Below, one piece after another: positions 43,585-53,150 of a DNA stretch of 64,000 nucleotides. The DNA lies in NCBI RefSeq assembly GCF_000711825.1, contig NZ_JONJ01000013.1, forward strand, positions 39,272 through 103,271, written 5' to 3'. Every line of letters starts with the position of its first letter. Within the stretch, counting starts at the first letter, position 1. The stretch is from [Clostridium] aminophilum DSM 10710. Lineage in GTDB: Bacteria; Bacillota; Clostridia; Lachnospirales; Lachnospiraceae. Made by a program: the position numbers and the translations under genes. The notes under the pieces were generated by a model, which saw only the letters and a list, made by a program, of their open reading frames with translations, did not search any database and had not been told where the DNA came from.

Positions 43585-43613
43585 TTGAAAAGGGAAGGCA
43601 GATACGCTATTAT
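43585..43613 (+). promoter_or_regulatory. Promoter of divIC
   Basis: TTGAAA (43585-43590), 17-base spacer, TATTAT (43608-43613). Confidence 0.65.
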
Positions 43614-43730
43614 TAAAATGTGCGATCCACACAGGCGGTTCCGGTTCGGAACCGTGTGATCGATCTGTCCGGGAAAGCGGTTTTCCGGCAGAATCCGAAT
43701 GCGGGGATGCAGAGTAAGGGGGGATGTTCT

Positions 43731-44048
43731 TTGTCGAGGAAAAAGACCGGCAGAAGAAGAGAAGCGCTGAACAACAGGGCTGCTCTGATTGCGATCACAG
43801 GCGTTGTGTTCAGCCTTGCCGTGGCCGTCGAAGTGAAGGGTACGCAGCTTCGCGCGACCGAGAGAGATCTTCTTGCACAGGAACAGACACTTACGATGCA
43901 GCTCAATGACGAGAAAAATCGGGCACAGGACCTCGAGGAGGAGAGGGTATACGTCCAGACCAAGGAGTATATCGAGAAAGTGGCAAAGGAGAAACTCGGA
44001 TTGGTGAACCCGGGAGAGACACTGCTCAAACCTTCCGAAAAGAAATAA
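43731..44048 (+). CDS. divIC: Septum formation initiator, FtsB/DivIC-like
   Basis: A 105-residue bitopic membrane protein of the cell division complex. A basic N-terminus (SRKKTGRRR) is followed by one transmembrane segment (ALIAITGVVFSLAVAV, about 20-36), a coiled-coil stretch with heptad leucines (about 40-85) and the conserved KEYIEKVAKEKLGLVNPGE end of the FtsB/DivIC family. The TTG at 43731 has AAGGGGGGA at good spacing; the ATG at 43707 is an alternative that adds eight residues. Confidence 0.85.
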   Translation: MSRKKTGRRREALNNRAALIAITGVVFSLAVAVEVKGTQLRATERDLLAQEQTLTMQLNDEKNRAQDLEEERVYVQTKEYIEKVAKEKLGLVNPGETLLKPSEKK

Positions 44049-44054
44049 AACAAC

Positions 44055-44083
44055 AACCCTCTGGCGCTGCGCGTCAGGGGGTT
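44055..44083 (+). terminator. Hairpin between divIC and tilS
   Basis: A 12-pair stem with two wobbles (44055-44066 with 44072-44083), loop CTGCG, with only a short pyrimidine stretch after it; a weak terminator or attenuator. Confidence 0.45.
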
Positions 44084-44124
44084 CTATCATTATTACGTGC
44101 GAACGGGTCAAAGATGGGAGAATA

Positions 44125-45777
44125 ATGCCAGAAAAGGAGATTCATCCGCTGGAGAAGCGGGTATATGACCGGATTCGGGAACAGAACATGCTCCTGCCGG
44201 GAGACGGCGTGATCATCGGGCTGTCGGCGGGACCGGATTCCGCCTGTCTGCTTTCGGTGCTCTGTGCGCTGAGCGGACGGCTGAATATCGAGGTGCGGGC
44301 GGTGCATGTCCACCACGGTCTTCGCGGCGAAGAAGCGGACCGGGACGCGGCGGCCGCGCTCAGGCTTGCCGGTTCCTTCGGCGTCCGGTGCGGGATTGTG
44401 CGGATCGATGCGGCAAAAGAGGCGGAAAAAAACGGAACTACCGTGGAAGAGGCGGGGCGGAACGCAAGATACCGCATTTTCCGTGAGGAGAAGGAGCGCT
44501 GGGAAGCGGAGCGGGGAATCCCGGATAGAGGAAACGGGATGACCGCCGGCGGTTTCGACTTGGAGAAAGGGCCGGAGAGACCTGTCGGAAGAATCCGCAT
44601 CGCCACAGCGCATCATGCCGATGACAGCAGCGAGACGGTGCTGATGAATCTTTTTCGCGGAACCGGACTCCGTGGGCTGACCGGAATTCCGGCGATGACC
44701 GGAGAGATCGTCCGGCCGCTGATCGGAGAATACCGGGAGGATATCCTTGCATATCTGAAGGATAAGGCTGTCCCGTGGGTGACGGATTCCACCAATCTGA
44801 ATACGGAGATCACCCGGAACTATATCCGACACGAGATTCTGCCGGGAGTGCGGAAGAATGTCAATGCGAGGGCGGCAGAACATATCCTGCAGGCGGCGGA
44901 GGATATCGCGCAGGCGGATGCGTATTTCCGGGAACTGGCAGGACAGTACTGCGGCCGTCTTCTTGCCGGGAAGAATCCGGCTCCATTGGGGGCGGATCCG
45001 GGGGCATTGCCGGGATCGGCACCGGAGTTAGCTGTTGGAACCATTTCGGGATCGGCACCGGAGGAAGCCGCTGGAACCATATCGGGCGAAGCGCCGGGAA
45101 ACGGCTTCGACAGGAAAATGTTCCGGATCCGTTGCTCCGATCTTCCGAAAACGCCGGAAATACTCCGGGGGTATCTTGTCCGGGAGATTCTTCGGCGTAT
45201 CGGATGTCCGGCGAAGGATATCGGGCGGACTCACATTAAGAGCATTCTGGATATTCTGGACGGCGGAACCGGCCGGAGCGTGAATCTTCCGTACGGGGTG
45301 CGCGTCGAGCGTGAGTATGAGGATGCTGTGTTTTATATTGCGGGACCGGGACAGGAACCGCAGAGTAAAATGGATCCGGAGACGATGAAAGAAGGTTCCG
45401 GGGAGAAACGGACGCCGGATGAGGCGCTGGAGGCCTGCTTCCGGACCGAGATCATTTCGGCAGAGGAAGCGGCGAAAAATCCCGATACGACATATACGAA
45501 ATGCTTTGACTATGATAAAATACAAGGTAATCTGTCATTTCGTTACCGGACAGAGGGTGACCGCATCCGGCTGTCGGAGCAGATGTCAAAATCGCTTCAC
45601 CGCCTGATGATTGATGAAAAAGTTCCGCGGCAGGAACGAAGCCGGATTCCGATCGTAACCGACGGAGCCGGAGTTTTGTGGGCCGTGGGATATCGGACGG
45701 GCTGGAATGCCCGTGTGACGGAACAAACAGAAACGATATTACGAATAACATACAATGGAGGAAAAGACGGTGGCTGA
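44125..45777 (+). CDS. tilS: tRNA(Ile)-lysidine synthetase
   Basis: A 550-residue enzyme that converts C34 of the CAU-anticodon tRNA-Ile to lysidine with ATP, an essential step for reading AUA. The PP-loop SAGPDS is at residues 34-39, followed by HVHHGLRGEEAD, the ATAHHADD motif and the NLFRGTGLRGLTG substrate segment. The C-terminal TilS domain ends near VGYRTGWNARVTE. It is longer than the usual 430-480 residues, partly because of a low-complexity insert (about 285-328) containing a perfect-length 36-base tandem duplication. The stop overlaps the hpt start. Confidence 0.92.
   Translation: MPEKEIHPLEKRVYDRIREQNMLLPGDGVIIGLSAGPDSACLLSVLCALSGRLNIEVRAVHVHHGLRGEEADRDAAAALRLAGSFGVRCGIVRIDAAKEAEKNGTTVEEAGRNARYRIFREEKERWEAERGIPDRGNGMTAGGFDLEKGPERPVGRIRIATAHHADDSSETVLMNLFRGTGLRGLTGIPAMTGEIVRPLIGEYREDILAYLKDKAVPWVTDSTNLNTEITRNYIRHEILPGVRKNVNARAAEHILQAAEDIAQADAYFRELAGQYCGRLLAGKNPAPLGADPGALPGSAPELAVGTISGSAPEEAAGTISGEAPGNGFDRKMFRIRCSDLPKTPEILRGYLVREILRRIGCPAKDIGRTHIKSILDILDGGTGRSVNLPYGVRVEREYEDAVFYIAGPGQEPQSKMDPETMKEGSGEKRTPDEALEACFRTEIISAEEAAKNPDTTYTKCFDYDKIQGNLSFRYRTEGDRIRLSEQMSKSLHRLMIDEKVPRQERSRIPIVTDGAGVLWAVGYRTGWNARVTEQTETILRITYNGGKDGG
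45013..45084 (+). repeat. 36-base in-frame tandem duplication inside tilS
   Basis: Copies at 45013-45048 and 45049-45084 encode GSAPELAVGTIS and GSAPEEAAGTIS, followed by a partial third unit GEAPG. It lies in the linker before the C-terminal domain. Confidence 0.85.
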
Positions 45778-46294
45778 CAAGATCAGAGTACTGCTTACAG
45801 AGGAAGAGGTTGACCAGAAGATCCGTGAGATCGCGGAGGAGATTAATAAGGCTTATGAGGGCCAGTCGGTGAAGCTGATATGCATTCTCAAGGGAGGCGT
45901 CTTCTTTACCTGCGAACTTGCGAAGCATCTGACGATTCCGGTTTCCATGGACTTTATGTCGGTTTCCAGCTACGGCTCCGGCACAACGTCCAGCGGCGTT
46001 GTAAAGATCATCAAGGATCTGGATGAGCCGATCGAGGGTGAAAACATTCTGATCTGTGAGGATATCATTGATACCGGCCGCACACTGGCTTATCTGATCG
46101 AGGTGCTGAAGCAGAGACATCCGAACAGCATTCACCTCTGCACGCTTCTGAACAAGCCGGAGCGCAGAGTAAAGAAGCAGGTTCATGTCGATTATACCTG
46201 CTTCACGATCCCGGATCAGTTTGTCGTAGGTTTCGGCCTGGACTACGATCAGAAATATCGCAATCTTCCGTATATCGGAGTGGTAGAACTTTAA
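45770..46294 (+). CDS. hpt: Hypoxanthine phosphoribosyltransferase
   Basis: A 174-residue purine salvage enzyme that joins hypoxanthine or guanine to PRPP. The PRPP-binding motif ICEDIIDTGRTL (about 97-108) and the family's KGGVFF and YDQKYRNLPYIGV segments are present. The GTG at 45770 has GGAGG eight bases upstream, while the ATG at 45755 lacks a site, so the gene overlaps tilS by eight bases. In Bacillus, TilS and HprT proteins interact to control ftsH, and the same gene order is kept here. Confidence 0.94.
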   Translation: MADKIRVLLTEEEVDQKIREIAEEINKAYEGQSVKLICILKGGVFFTCELAKHLTIPVSMDFMSVSSYGSGTTSSGVVKIIKDLDEPIEGENILICEDIIDTGRTLAYLIEVLKQRHPNSIHLCTLLNKPERRVKKQVHVDYTCFTIPDQFVVGFGLDYDQKYRNLPYIGVVEL

Positions 46295-46436
46295 TTCAGC
46301 CGTGAAAAGCGGACATCATTTGGGGAGACTTGAACGGTGGCTGCAAGGCAGTGAATGCGATCTCTCCGGATAAGCGGGAATCTCTGCGTTTATCCGGTGC
46401 AGTGCTGCCGAGCAGATGCACAGATGGGAGGGGAAC

Positions 46437-48260
46437 GTGAGACAGAGACAGACACTTGGAGGAAGCGTAGGCCTCCTGATTCTTGTGATGATGCTGTTCA
46501 TGCTGTTCAGCATGAGAATGCAGAAAAATTCACAGGTCACAGAGATTAACTATCCGCAGTTTGAACAGTATGTGGATGACGGAAAGGTAAGTTCTGCCGT
46601 GATCCGTCCGAACCGGGAGACGCCGACCGGTGATGTCGAGTTTGAGATGAACGACGGCAGCCGCGGAAGCTTCAGCACGCTGGATGTGGCGGAGGCGGAA
46701 AAACTGTTGCGGGAAAAGAACATCAGCTATTACACGGCATCCATCCGTCAGGATAACTACATGATGACGGTGATTCTGCCGGTTCTCCTTTCGGCGGGAA
46801 TTCTGATCGCGTTTTTTGCGTTTATGAATGCCCGCAATTCCGGCGGCGCGAACGCGAAAATGATGAATTTCGGCCGCAGCCGCGCCAAAATGACCCGGAC
46901 GAGCAATGTGAATTTCACCAATGTGGCCGGTCTGGAAGAGGAGAAGGAAGAGCTGGAGGAGATTGTTGATTTCCTGCGGGATCCGCAGAAGTACACACGA
47001 CTGGGTGCGAGAATTCCGAAGGGCGTGATTCTGGTGGGCCCTCCGGGAACCGGTAAGACGCTGCTCGCGAGAGCGGTTGCCGGGGAGGCGGGTGTTCCGT
47101 TCTTCAGCATTTCCGGATCGGATTTCGTGGAAATGTTTGTCGGCGTCGGCGCGTCCAGAGTGCGAGATCTCTTTGATGACGCGAAGAAAAATGCGCCGTG
47201 TATCGTCTTTATCGATGAGATCGATGCGGTTGCGAGACAGAGAGGTACCGGTCTCGGCGGCGGACACGACGAGAGAGAGCAGACGCTCAACCAGCTTCTG
47301 GTCGAGATGGACGGATTCGGCGTCAATGAGGGAATCATCGTTATGGCGGCGACAAACCGCGTGGATATTCTGGATCCGGCGATCCTTCGTCCGGGCCGTT
47401 TTGACCGCCGTGTAGCGGTGGGCAAGCCGGATGTTCGCGGAAGAGAAGAGATTCTCGGCGTGCACGTCAAAGGAAAACCGCTGGGTGACGATGTTGACCT
47501 TCACCGTGTCGCGCAGACGACGTCCGGATTTACCGGAGCGGATCTGGAAAACCTCATGAATGAGGCGGCGATCAATGCGGCAAAGGCCGAGCGCAGATAT
47601 ATCACACAGCAGGATATTGACCGGTCCTTTATCAAGACCAGCATCGGTGAGGAGAAGCGGAGCAAGGTCGTGAGCGAGCGGGATAAAAAGATCACCGCGT
47701 ATCACGAGTCCGGCCATGCGATTCTCTTCCATATTCTGCCGAATGTGGGCCCGGTTCATACCGTGTCCATCATTCCGACGGGGCTTGGCGCGGGCGGATA
47801 CACCATGCCGCTTCCGGCAGCCGATGAGAGCTATCTGACCAGAACAAAGATGCTGGAGGAGATCATGGTATCTCTCGGAGGAAGAATTGCGGAAGACATC
47901 ATTTTCCATGATGTGACAACCGGCGCAAGCCAGGATATCCGCCGTGCGACCGCAATCGCGCGCTCGATGGTTACCGAGTACGGAATGTCGGACAAGATCG
48001 GCATGATCAACTACTCAAATGATTCCGGACAGGTTTTCATCGGAAAGGATCTGGCGCATCAGCGGAGTTTCGGTGAGGATGTTCAGCAGTCGATCGATGT
48101 CGAGGTCAAGCGGATTATCGACAGCTGTTATACAAAGGCGAAGGAGATTATTCTGGAGCACGAGGACGTGCTTCACAAGAGCGCAGAGCTTCTTCTGGAG
48201 AAGGAGAAGATCGGACAGGATGAGTTCGAGGCGCTTTTTGAAAAGACGCAGGAAGCGTAA
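46437..48260 (+). CDS. ftsH: ATP-dependent zinc metalloprotease FtsH
   Basis: A 607-residue membrane AAA+ protease that degrades misfolded membrane and regulatory proteins. Transmembrane segments lie at about 10-27 and 110-131, flanking an extracytoplasmic domain. The AAA+ module has Walker A GPPGTGKT (201-208), Walker [11 protein letters not shown] (255-264) and the second region of homology ending RPGRFDR. The zinc protease motif is H423-E-S-G-H427 with the third ligand Asp in [10 protein letters not shown]. The GTG has GGAGGGG upstream and was preferred to an ATG 21 bases earlier. Length is normal. Confidence 0.96.
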   Translation: MRQRQTLGGSVGLLILVMMLFMLFSMRMQKNSQVTEINYPQFEQYVDDGKVSSAVIRPNRETPTGDVEFEMNDGSRGSFSTLDVAEAEKLLREKNISYYTASIRQDNYMMTVILPVLLSAGILIAFFAFMNARNSGGANAKMMNFGRSRAKMTRTSNVNFTNVAGLEEEKEELEEIVDFLRDPQKYTRLGARIPKGVILVGPPGTGKTLLARAVAGEAGVPFFSISGSDFVEMFVGVGASRVRDLFDDAKKNAPCIVFIDEIDAVARQRGTGLGGGHDEREQTLNQLLVEMDGFGVNEGIIVMAATNRVDILDPAILRPGRFDRRVAVGKPDVRGREEILGVHVKGKPLGDDVDLHRVAQTTSGFTGADLENLMNEAAINAAKAERRYITQQDIDRSFIKTSIGEEKRSKVVSERDKKITAYHESGHAILFHILPNVGPVHTVSIIPTGLGAGGYTMPLPAADESYLTRTKMLEEIMVSLGGRIAEDIIFHDVTTGASQDIRRATAIARSMVTEYGMSDKIGMINYSNDSGQVFIGKDLAHQRSFGEDVQQSIDVEVKRIIDSCYTKAKEIILEHEDVLHKSAELLLEKEKIGQDEFEALFEKTQEA

Positions 48261-48345
48261 GCAATGATTTCCATGGGATGACTGTTTTTGCGGAAGGCAG
48301 CAGGCTTTCCGGCGGCGTGCGGAAATGCAGAATGGAGCGTTCTTT

Positions 48346-50511
48346 ATGAATGGGATTTATTCTGAAATGACCGATACCGAGGCATTATTTTGTGATGAGA
48401 CGGAAGGATTCCGCACCCCGTTTTCCGCGGAGCCGGGCGATGAGATCACACTCTGGTTCCGGACTGCGGCAGACGGGGCGGATATCGTTCTTCTTCGCAG
48501 CGCGACCAAACCGTCGGTTGCTTCTGATTCCGACGGCGACGTGGCATTGTGTTTTATGAAGCGTGCCGTGAGAAGCGGACGATTTGACTATTGGCAGGCA
48601 CATCTTCGCCTGCCTGAGAAAAAACTCTACTATTCTTTTGAAGTCCGGCGCGGGCGGGAAGCCTGTCTTTACGGAAAGACGGGTGTGGAACCCGGCTGCG
48701 CTTTGGACAATCTTATGACATGGCATCCGTTTTCCATGATTCCGGGATTTCGCGTTCCGGAATGGAGCCGCGGCGCGGTCATGTATCAGATTTTTGTCGA
48801 CCGTTTCCGGAACGGAGATCCATCCAATGATGTGATCAGCGGCGAGTATATTTATCTGGGCGAACGGGTTCGTCATGTCGAGTGGGACAGTCTTCCGGAG
48901 AACCTCGACGTCGGACGGTTCTACGGGGGAGACCTCGAGGGCGTGCGGCAGGAACTGGATCATCTGAAGGATCTCGGCGTCGAAGCCATTTATCTGAATC
49001 CGATTTTTGTATCACCATCCAATCACAAATACGACTGTCAGGATTATTTCCATGTCGATCCCCATCTGACGCTGATTCCAAAGGACGTCGGAAAACTTGT
49101 GCAGCAGGGGGAGCCGGACAACCGGAAGGCGGAGCGGTATATCAACCGCACGGCGGATCCCGTCAACCTTGGAATGAGCGATTGGGTATTCGCGAATTTT
49201 GTCAATGACGCGCATGACATGGGAATCCGGGTGATCATCGACGGTGTCTTCAATCATTGCGGTTCCTTCCACCGGTGGATGGACCGGGAGAATATCTACG
49301 GCCATCAGGGAGGATATCCGATCGGCGCGTTCAGCACCAGGGAGAGTCCGTACAGCCATTATTTCCGCTTTTCGACGAATGAGTGGCCGGACAATGATTC
49401 CTATGAGGGCTGGTGGGGCGTTGAGACGCTGCCGAAGCTCAATTACGAGGAAGCGCCGAATCTGGTCCGTGCCGTGATGGATATCGGACAGAAATGGGTG
49501 TCTCCGCCGTACGGAGCAGACGGATGGCGGCTGGACGTCGCGGCGGATCTCGGTCACAGTGAAGAATACAATCATGAATTCTGGAAACTGTTCCGGAAGC
49601 GTGTGAAGGAGGCGAATCCGGATGCGGTGATTCTGGCGGAGCATTACGGAGACCCTTCTTCGTGGCTTGGAGGAGATCAGTGGGATTCGGTCATGAACTA
49701 CGATGCGTTTATGGAGCCGGTTTCCTGGTTCCTGACCGGGATGGAAAAACACAGCGACCGTTCGGAGCCCTGTCTGTTCGGAAACGGACCGGAATTTTTC
49801 CGCACCATGCGGGAAAATATGAGCCGTTTTTCGCAGCAGTCTCTGGAATGTGCCATGAATCAGCTGGACAATCATGACCATTCCCGGTTTATGACCAGGA
49901 CGAACCGGACGGTGGGGCGCCTTGGGACAAACGGCGCGGATGCAGCGTCTATGGGAACAAATCGCGGTATTTTCCGGCAGGGAATCGTGATGCTGATGAC
50001 ATGGCCCGGCGCGCCGACCTACTACTACGGTGATGAGATCGCGCTCTGCGGATGGACGGATCCGGACAGCAGGAGAAGTTATCCGTGGGAGCATCAGGAT
50101 CTGGAAATGATCGAGTTCTGCTGTTGTGCGGCCAGGATGCGGCGGGAGCTTCCGGCGCTTCGAAGAGGGTCTGTGATTGAGCTTTCCGCCGGTGACGGGT
50201 TCATTGTCTACGGCCGGATGGGCCGGGGAGCAGATTCGAACCGGGTGGTGATCTGTATCAATACTTCGCACGAAGAGGCGATTGTCCATGTCCCGGTCTG
50301 GAAAATGGATGTCCGCGATGAAGAGGTCATGCGGCGTTATATGCTGACTACGGAGAAGAGTTATAATGTCGGCGTTCTGGAATTTCCGATTCGAAACGGA
50401 ATGTTCCGTGTTGCGCTTCCGCCGGTATCATCATCGGTGTTTGCGGTCGGCGAGCGGACGAGAGGCACATACGACGACGCGGAGCCGGGAGATCCCTCCT
50501 GGGCGATGTGA
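48346..50511 (+). CDS. GH13 alpha-amylase-family enzyme (neopullulanase/cyclomaltodextrinase-like)
   Basis: A 721-residue cytoplasmic glycoside hydrolase without a signal peptide. An N-terminal beta-sandwich resembling CBM34 (about 1-130) precedes the GH13 barrel that starts GAVMYQIFVDRFRNGD. Catalytic residues are the nucleophile Asp397 (GWRLDVAADLGH), acid/base Glu432 (ILAEHYG) and the transition-state Asp508 (LDNHDHSRF). The first conserved region is DGVFNHCG. The combination points to intracellular breakdown of maltodextrins or cyclodextrins, complementing glgCD and glk. Length exceeds the typical 590 residues, with extra loops around 235-275. It appears monocistronic. Confidence 0.88.
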   Translation: MNGIYSEMTDTEALFCDETEGFRTPFSAEPGDEITLWFRTAADGADIVLLRSATKPSVASDSDGDVALCFMKRAVRSGRFDYWQAHLRLPEKKLYYSFEVRRGREACLYGKTGVEPGCALDNLMTWHPFSMIPGFRVPEWSRGAVMYQIFVDRFRNGDPSNDVISGEYIYLGERVRHVEWDSLPENLDVGRFYGGDLEGVRQELDHLKDLGVEAIYLNPIFVSPSNHKYDCQDYFHVDPHLTLIPKDVGKLVQQGEPDNRKAERYINRTADPVNLGMSDWVFANFVNDAHDMGIRVIIDGVFNHCGSFHRWMDRENIYGHQGGYPIGAFSTRESPYSHYFRFSTNEWPDNDSYEGWWGVETLPKLNYEEAPNLVRAVMDIGQKWVSPPYGADGWRLDVAADLGHSEEYNHEFWKLFRKRVKEANPDAVILAEHYGDPSSWLGGDQWDSVMNYDAFMEPVSWFLTGMEKHSDRSEPCLFGNGPEFFRTMRENMSRFSQQSLECAMNQLDNHDHSRFMTRTNRTVGRLGTNGADAASMGTNRGIFRQGIVMLMTWPGAPTYYYGDEIALCGWTDPDSRRSYPWEHQDLEMIEFCCCAARMRRELPALRRGSVIELSAGDGFIVYGRMGRGADSNRVVICINTSHEEAIVHVPVWKMDVRDEEVMRRYMLTTEKSYNVGVLEFPIRNGMFRVALPPVSSSVFAVGERTRGTYDDAEPGDPSWAM

Positions 50512-50575
50512 AAATAGCTAAACATAACCTTGAATTATATTTAATATTCGAAAATTGTGATTCCATTGGATTGCC

Positions 50576-50604
50576 TTGAATCTCAGATAACATACAATTA
50601 TAAT
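50576..50604 (+). promoter_or_regulatory. Sigma-A promoter of ilvE
   Basis: TTGAAT (50576-50581), 17-base spacer, TATAAT (50599-50604), leaving a leader of about 100 bases. No T-box or peptide attenuator was recognised in it. Confidence 0.75.
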
Positions 50605-50712
50605 GTGTCCAAACACTATAAATAAGACGAAACACGCTTCAGGAGTTCCGCCTCGTTATCACGGCAGTCGCCGGGACCGGACCGACCGTATGGAAGAGAT
50701 AGGAGTGATCTT

Positions 50713-51735
50713 ATGGAAAAGAAAAACATTGACTGGGAAAATCTTTCCTTTGGCTATATGCCGACGGATTACCGTTATGTATCGAAATTTAAAGACGGTA
50801 AGTGGGACGACGGTGCGCTGATTACCGATCCGAATGTGGTCATGAGTGAGTGTGCCGGTGTGCTTCAGTATTCTCAGAGCTGTTTTGAAGGGCTGAAGGC
50901 ATACACCACGGAGAAGGGCCAGATCGTGATTTTCCGTCCGGATCTGAATGCGAGCCGTATGGCAGATTCCGCGGCAAGACTGGAGATGCCGGTATTCCCG
51001 GAGGATCGCTTTATCGATGCGGTAGTAAAGACGGTCAAGGCCAATGCGGCATGGGTTCCGCCGTTCGGAACAGGCGCAACATTCTATATCCGCCCGTATA
51101 TGTTCGGATGGTCCCCGGTTATCGGGGTAAAGCCGGCGGATGAGTATCAGTTCCGCGTATTCGGAACACCGGTCGGACCGTATTTCAAAGGCGGTGTGAA
51201 GCCGATCGTGGTAAGAATCAGTGATTATGACCGCGCGGCTCCGCGCGGAACCGGACATGTCAAAGCAGGTCTGAACTATGCGATGAGTCTTCACGCGATC
51301 GTGGAAGCGCATGATCAGGGCTTTGCGGAGAACATTTATCTGGATCCGGCAACCAGAACGAAGATTGAGGAGACCGGCGGTGCGAATATCCTGTTCGTAA
51401 AGGGCAACAAGCTTGTGACACCGAAATCCCAGAGCATTCTTCCGTCCATCACGAGAAGATCTCTCCTGTATGTGGCGGAGCATTATCTCGGCATGGAGGT
51501 TGAGGAGAGAGAGGTTCTGCTCAGCGAGGTCGGTGATTTTGAGGAGATCGGTCTTTGTGGAACGGCTGCGGTTATCGCACCGATCGGCAAGATCAATGAT
51601 CATGGCAAGGAGATCTGTGTTCCGTCCGGCATGGATGAGATGGGACCGAAGCTGAAGAAGCTTCGCGACACGCTGACGGATATTCAGGCGTGCAATATCG
51701 AGGCACCGGAAGGCTGGATCCAGGTGATCGAGTAA
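50713..51735 (+). CDS. ilvE: Branched-chain amino acid aminotransferase
   Basis: A 340-residue PLP enzyme of fold type IV that transfers amino groups between glutamate and branched-chain keto acids. Class motifs include SCFEGLKAY near residue 56, RPDLNASRM, the lysine-containing GTGHVKAGLNYAMSL (about 180-194), and FCGTAAVIAPIG-like LCGTAAVIAPIG near 280. The long form (about 340 rather than 310 residues) is of the eukaryote-like BCAT type that is common in Firmicutes. AGGAG precedes the ATG. A terminator follows. Confidence 0.94.
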   Translation: MEKKNIDWENLSFGYMPTDYRYVSKFKDGKWDDGALITDPNVVMSECAGVLQYSQSCFEGLKAYTTEKGQIVIFRPDLNASRMADSAARLEMPVFPEDRFIDAVVKTVKANAAWVPPFGTGATFYIRPYMFGWSPVIGVKPADEYQFRVFGTPVGPYFKGGVKPIVVRISDYDRAAPRGTGHVKAGLNYAMSLHAIVEAHDQGFAENIYLDPATRTKIEETGGANILFVKGNKLVTPKSQSILPSITRRSLLYVAEHYLGMEVEEREVLLSEVGDFEEIGLCGTAAVIAPIGKINDHGKEICVPSGMDEMGPKLKKLRDTLTDIQACNIEAPEGWIQVIE

Positions 51736-51750
51736 GTCGCGTAATTTACG

Positions 51751-51781
51751 GGGCCTGCGCAGGACTGCGCGGGCTCTTTTT
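51751..51781 (+). terminator. Terminator after ilvE
   Basis: Self-complementary arms 51751-51762 and 51765-51776 (two wobbles), then TTTTTC. Confidence 0.82.
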
Positions 51782-52005
51782 CTTTGCGTTGTAGGGCGGC
51801 CGGCGGCTTCCGCAGCCGACCTGGCGCTTCCGGTCCTTCCGCGGCGGATCCATTCGGCACGCTCCCGCTCCGTGCGTTTGCAACCGATAGGAATGGCGGT
51901 TGGGGAGCATCGCACGGCTCCTGTCCCGCAACGGGCCTCATCGTAAATTTCCGGGAGGTGTGGTACACTAAAGGAAAATACGATTGAAACGGTGCGGAGA
52001 AGAAT

Positions 52006-52530
52006 ATGGCAGATGACGGAAAAATGACGAAGATTCAGACGGCAGGGAAGGCTGCATCAAGACTCACGGATGAGGAGTATTTCATGCGGGAGGCGATCCG
52101 GCAGGCGCGGCGTGCGAAGCGGATCGGAGATGTGCCGATCGGCTGCGTGATCGTCCATGACGGGACAATCATCGGAAGAGGATATAACCGCCGGGTGGCG
52201 GACGGAAACGTGCTTGCCCATGCGGAGATCATCGCGATGCGGAAGGCCTGTCGGGAGATGGGAGACTGGCGGCTGGAGAATTGTACGATGTATGTGACAC
52301 TGGAGCCGTGTCCGATGTGCGCCGGGGCCATCGTTCAGGCCCGGATTCCGAAGGTCGTGATCGGAGCCATGAATCCGAAAGCGGGCTGCGCGGGATCGGT
52401 CATGAATCTCCTGGATGAACCGGGATTTAACCATCAGTGCGAGGTGGAGACCGGGATTCGAGGAGAGGAATGTTCGATGCTTTTGAAAGAGTTTTTCCGG
52501 GAACTGCGGACGAAGCCGAAGAAGGATTGA
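52006..52530 (+). CDS. tadA: tRNA-specific adenosine deaminase
   Basis: A 174-residue zinc deaminase that changes A34 to inosine in tRNA-Arg(ACG). The catalytic zinc motif is H72-A-E74 with the second half P101-C-P-M-C105, and GDVPIGCVIV and MNPKAGCAGSVMNLL complete the TadA signature. An N-terminal extension of about 20 residues precedes the core. GGAGAAG precedes the ATG. The ORF stands alone between ilvE and the DUF6110 operon. Confidence 0.94.
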   Translation: MADDGKMTKIQTAGKAASRLTDEEYFMREAIRQARRAKRIGDVPIGCVIVHDGTIIGRGYNRRVADGNVLAHAEIIAMRKACREMGDWRLENCTMYVTLEPCPMCAGAIVQARIPKVVIGAMNPKAGCAGSVMNLLDEPGFNHQCEVETGIRGEECSMLLKEFFRELRTKPKKD

Positions 52531-52769
52531 CTCAGCAAAAAACAACAGTAATCGGGGGAGTAACAGCCTATGGGGCGTGTAAGTCCGGAGTGTTTATCAA
52601 TATTCATATTGAGACGATAACGTAATATAAAAGCTATCTAATAGAAGAGAATTTTTTTATAAAACCGGTTCCAAAAGTGTGATATATTTAGAAGAAAAGA
52701 AAACTATGAAACATTTTGCGGACAGCATGGCTGACCGAAAATGCATAATCAGAAATGGAGGATAAACAG

Positions 52770-53114
52770 ATGATCAGTTGGAAAAAAGTTGCTTGTTTTG
52801 CAGGCGGAGTTCTGTTCGGCACAGCAGGTGTCAGTATTTTGAAGAGTAATGACCTGAAAAAGGCTTACACTCACTGCACTGCGGCTGTTCTGAGATGCAA
52901 GGATACGGTCATGAAGACCGGAACCACAATCCGCGAGAATTGTGACGATATCTATGCAGATGCGCTGGATATCAATGAAAAGCGCGCAAAAGAGGCTGAG
53001 GCAAAGGCAATCATCGACGCAAAGGAAAAGATTGCGCAGGCGCAGGCTCATCTGGAGGAACTGGAAGCGGCAAAGAAGGCGGATGAAGCAGACGAGGCGG
53101 ACGCGCAGGCCTGA
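52770..53114 (+). CDS. DUF6110-family small membrane-associated protein
   Basis: A 114-residue protein. A hydrophobic N-terminal segment (KVACFAGGVLFGTAGVSIL, about 5-23) is followed by a helical region with cysteines in YTHCTAAVLRCKD and ENCDD, then an Ala/Glu/Lys-rich coiled-coil tail. This matches the DUF6110 family, which I know only as a frequent neighbour of heavy-metal-type P-ATPases; function is unknown. GGAGG lies nine bases before the ATG at 52770. The P-type ATPase gene begins 36 bases after the stop, so they form one operon. Confidence 0.75.
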   Translation: MISWKKVACFAGGVLFGTAGVSILKSNDLKKAYTHCTAAVLRCKDTVMKTGTTIRENCDDIYADALDINEKRAKEAEAKAIIDAKEKIAQAQAHLEELEAAKKADEADEADAQA

Positions 53115-53150
53115 TGAGAAGAGCCGGATCTGAAGGAGGATTGAGAAAGA

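Noticed and set aside
50605..50712. T-box or leader-peptide attenuator before ilvE
   Set aside because: No T-box AGGGTGGNACCGCG sequence or run of Leu/Ile/Val codons was found in the leader.
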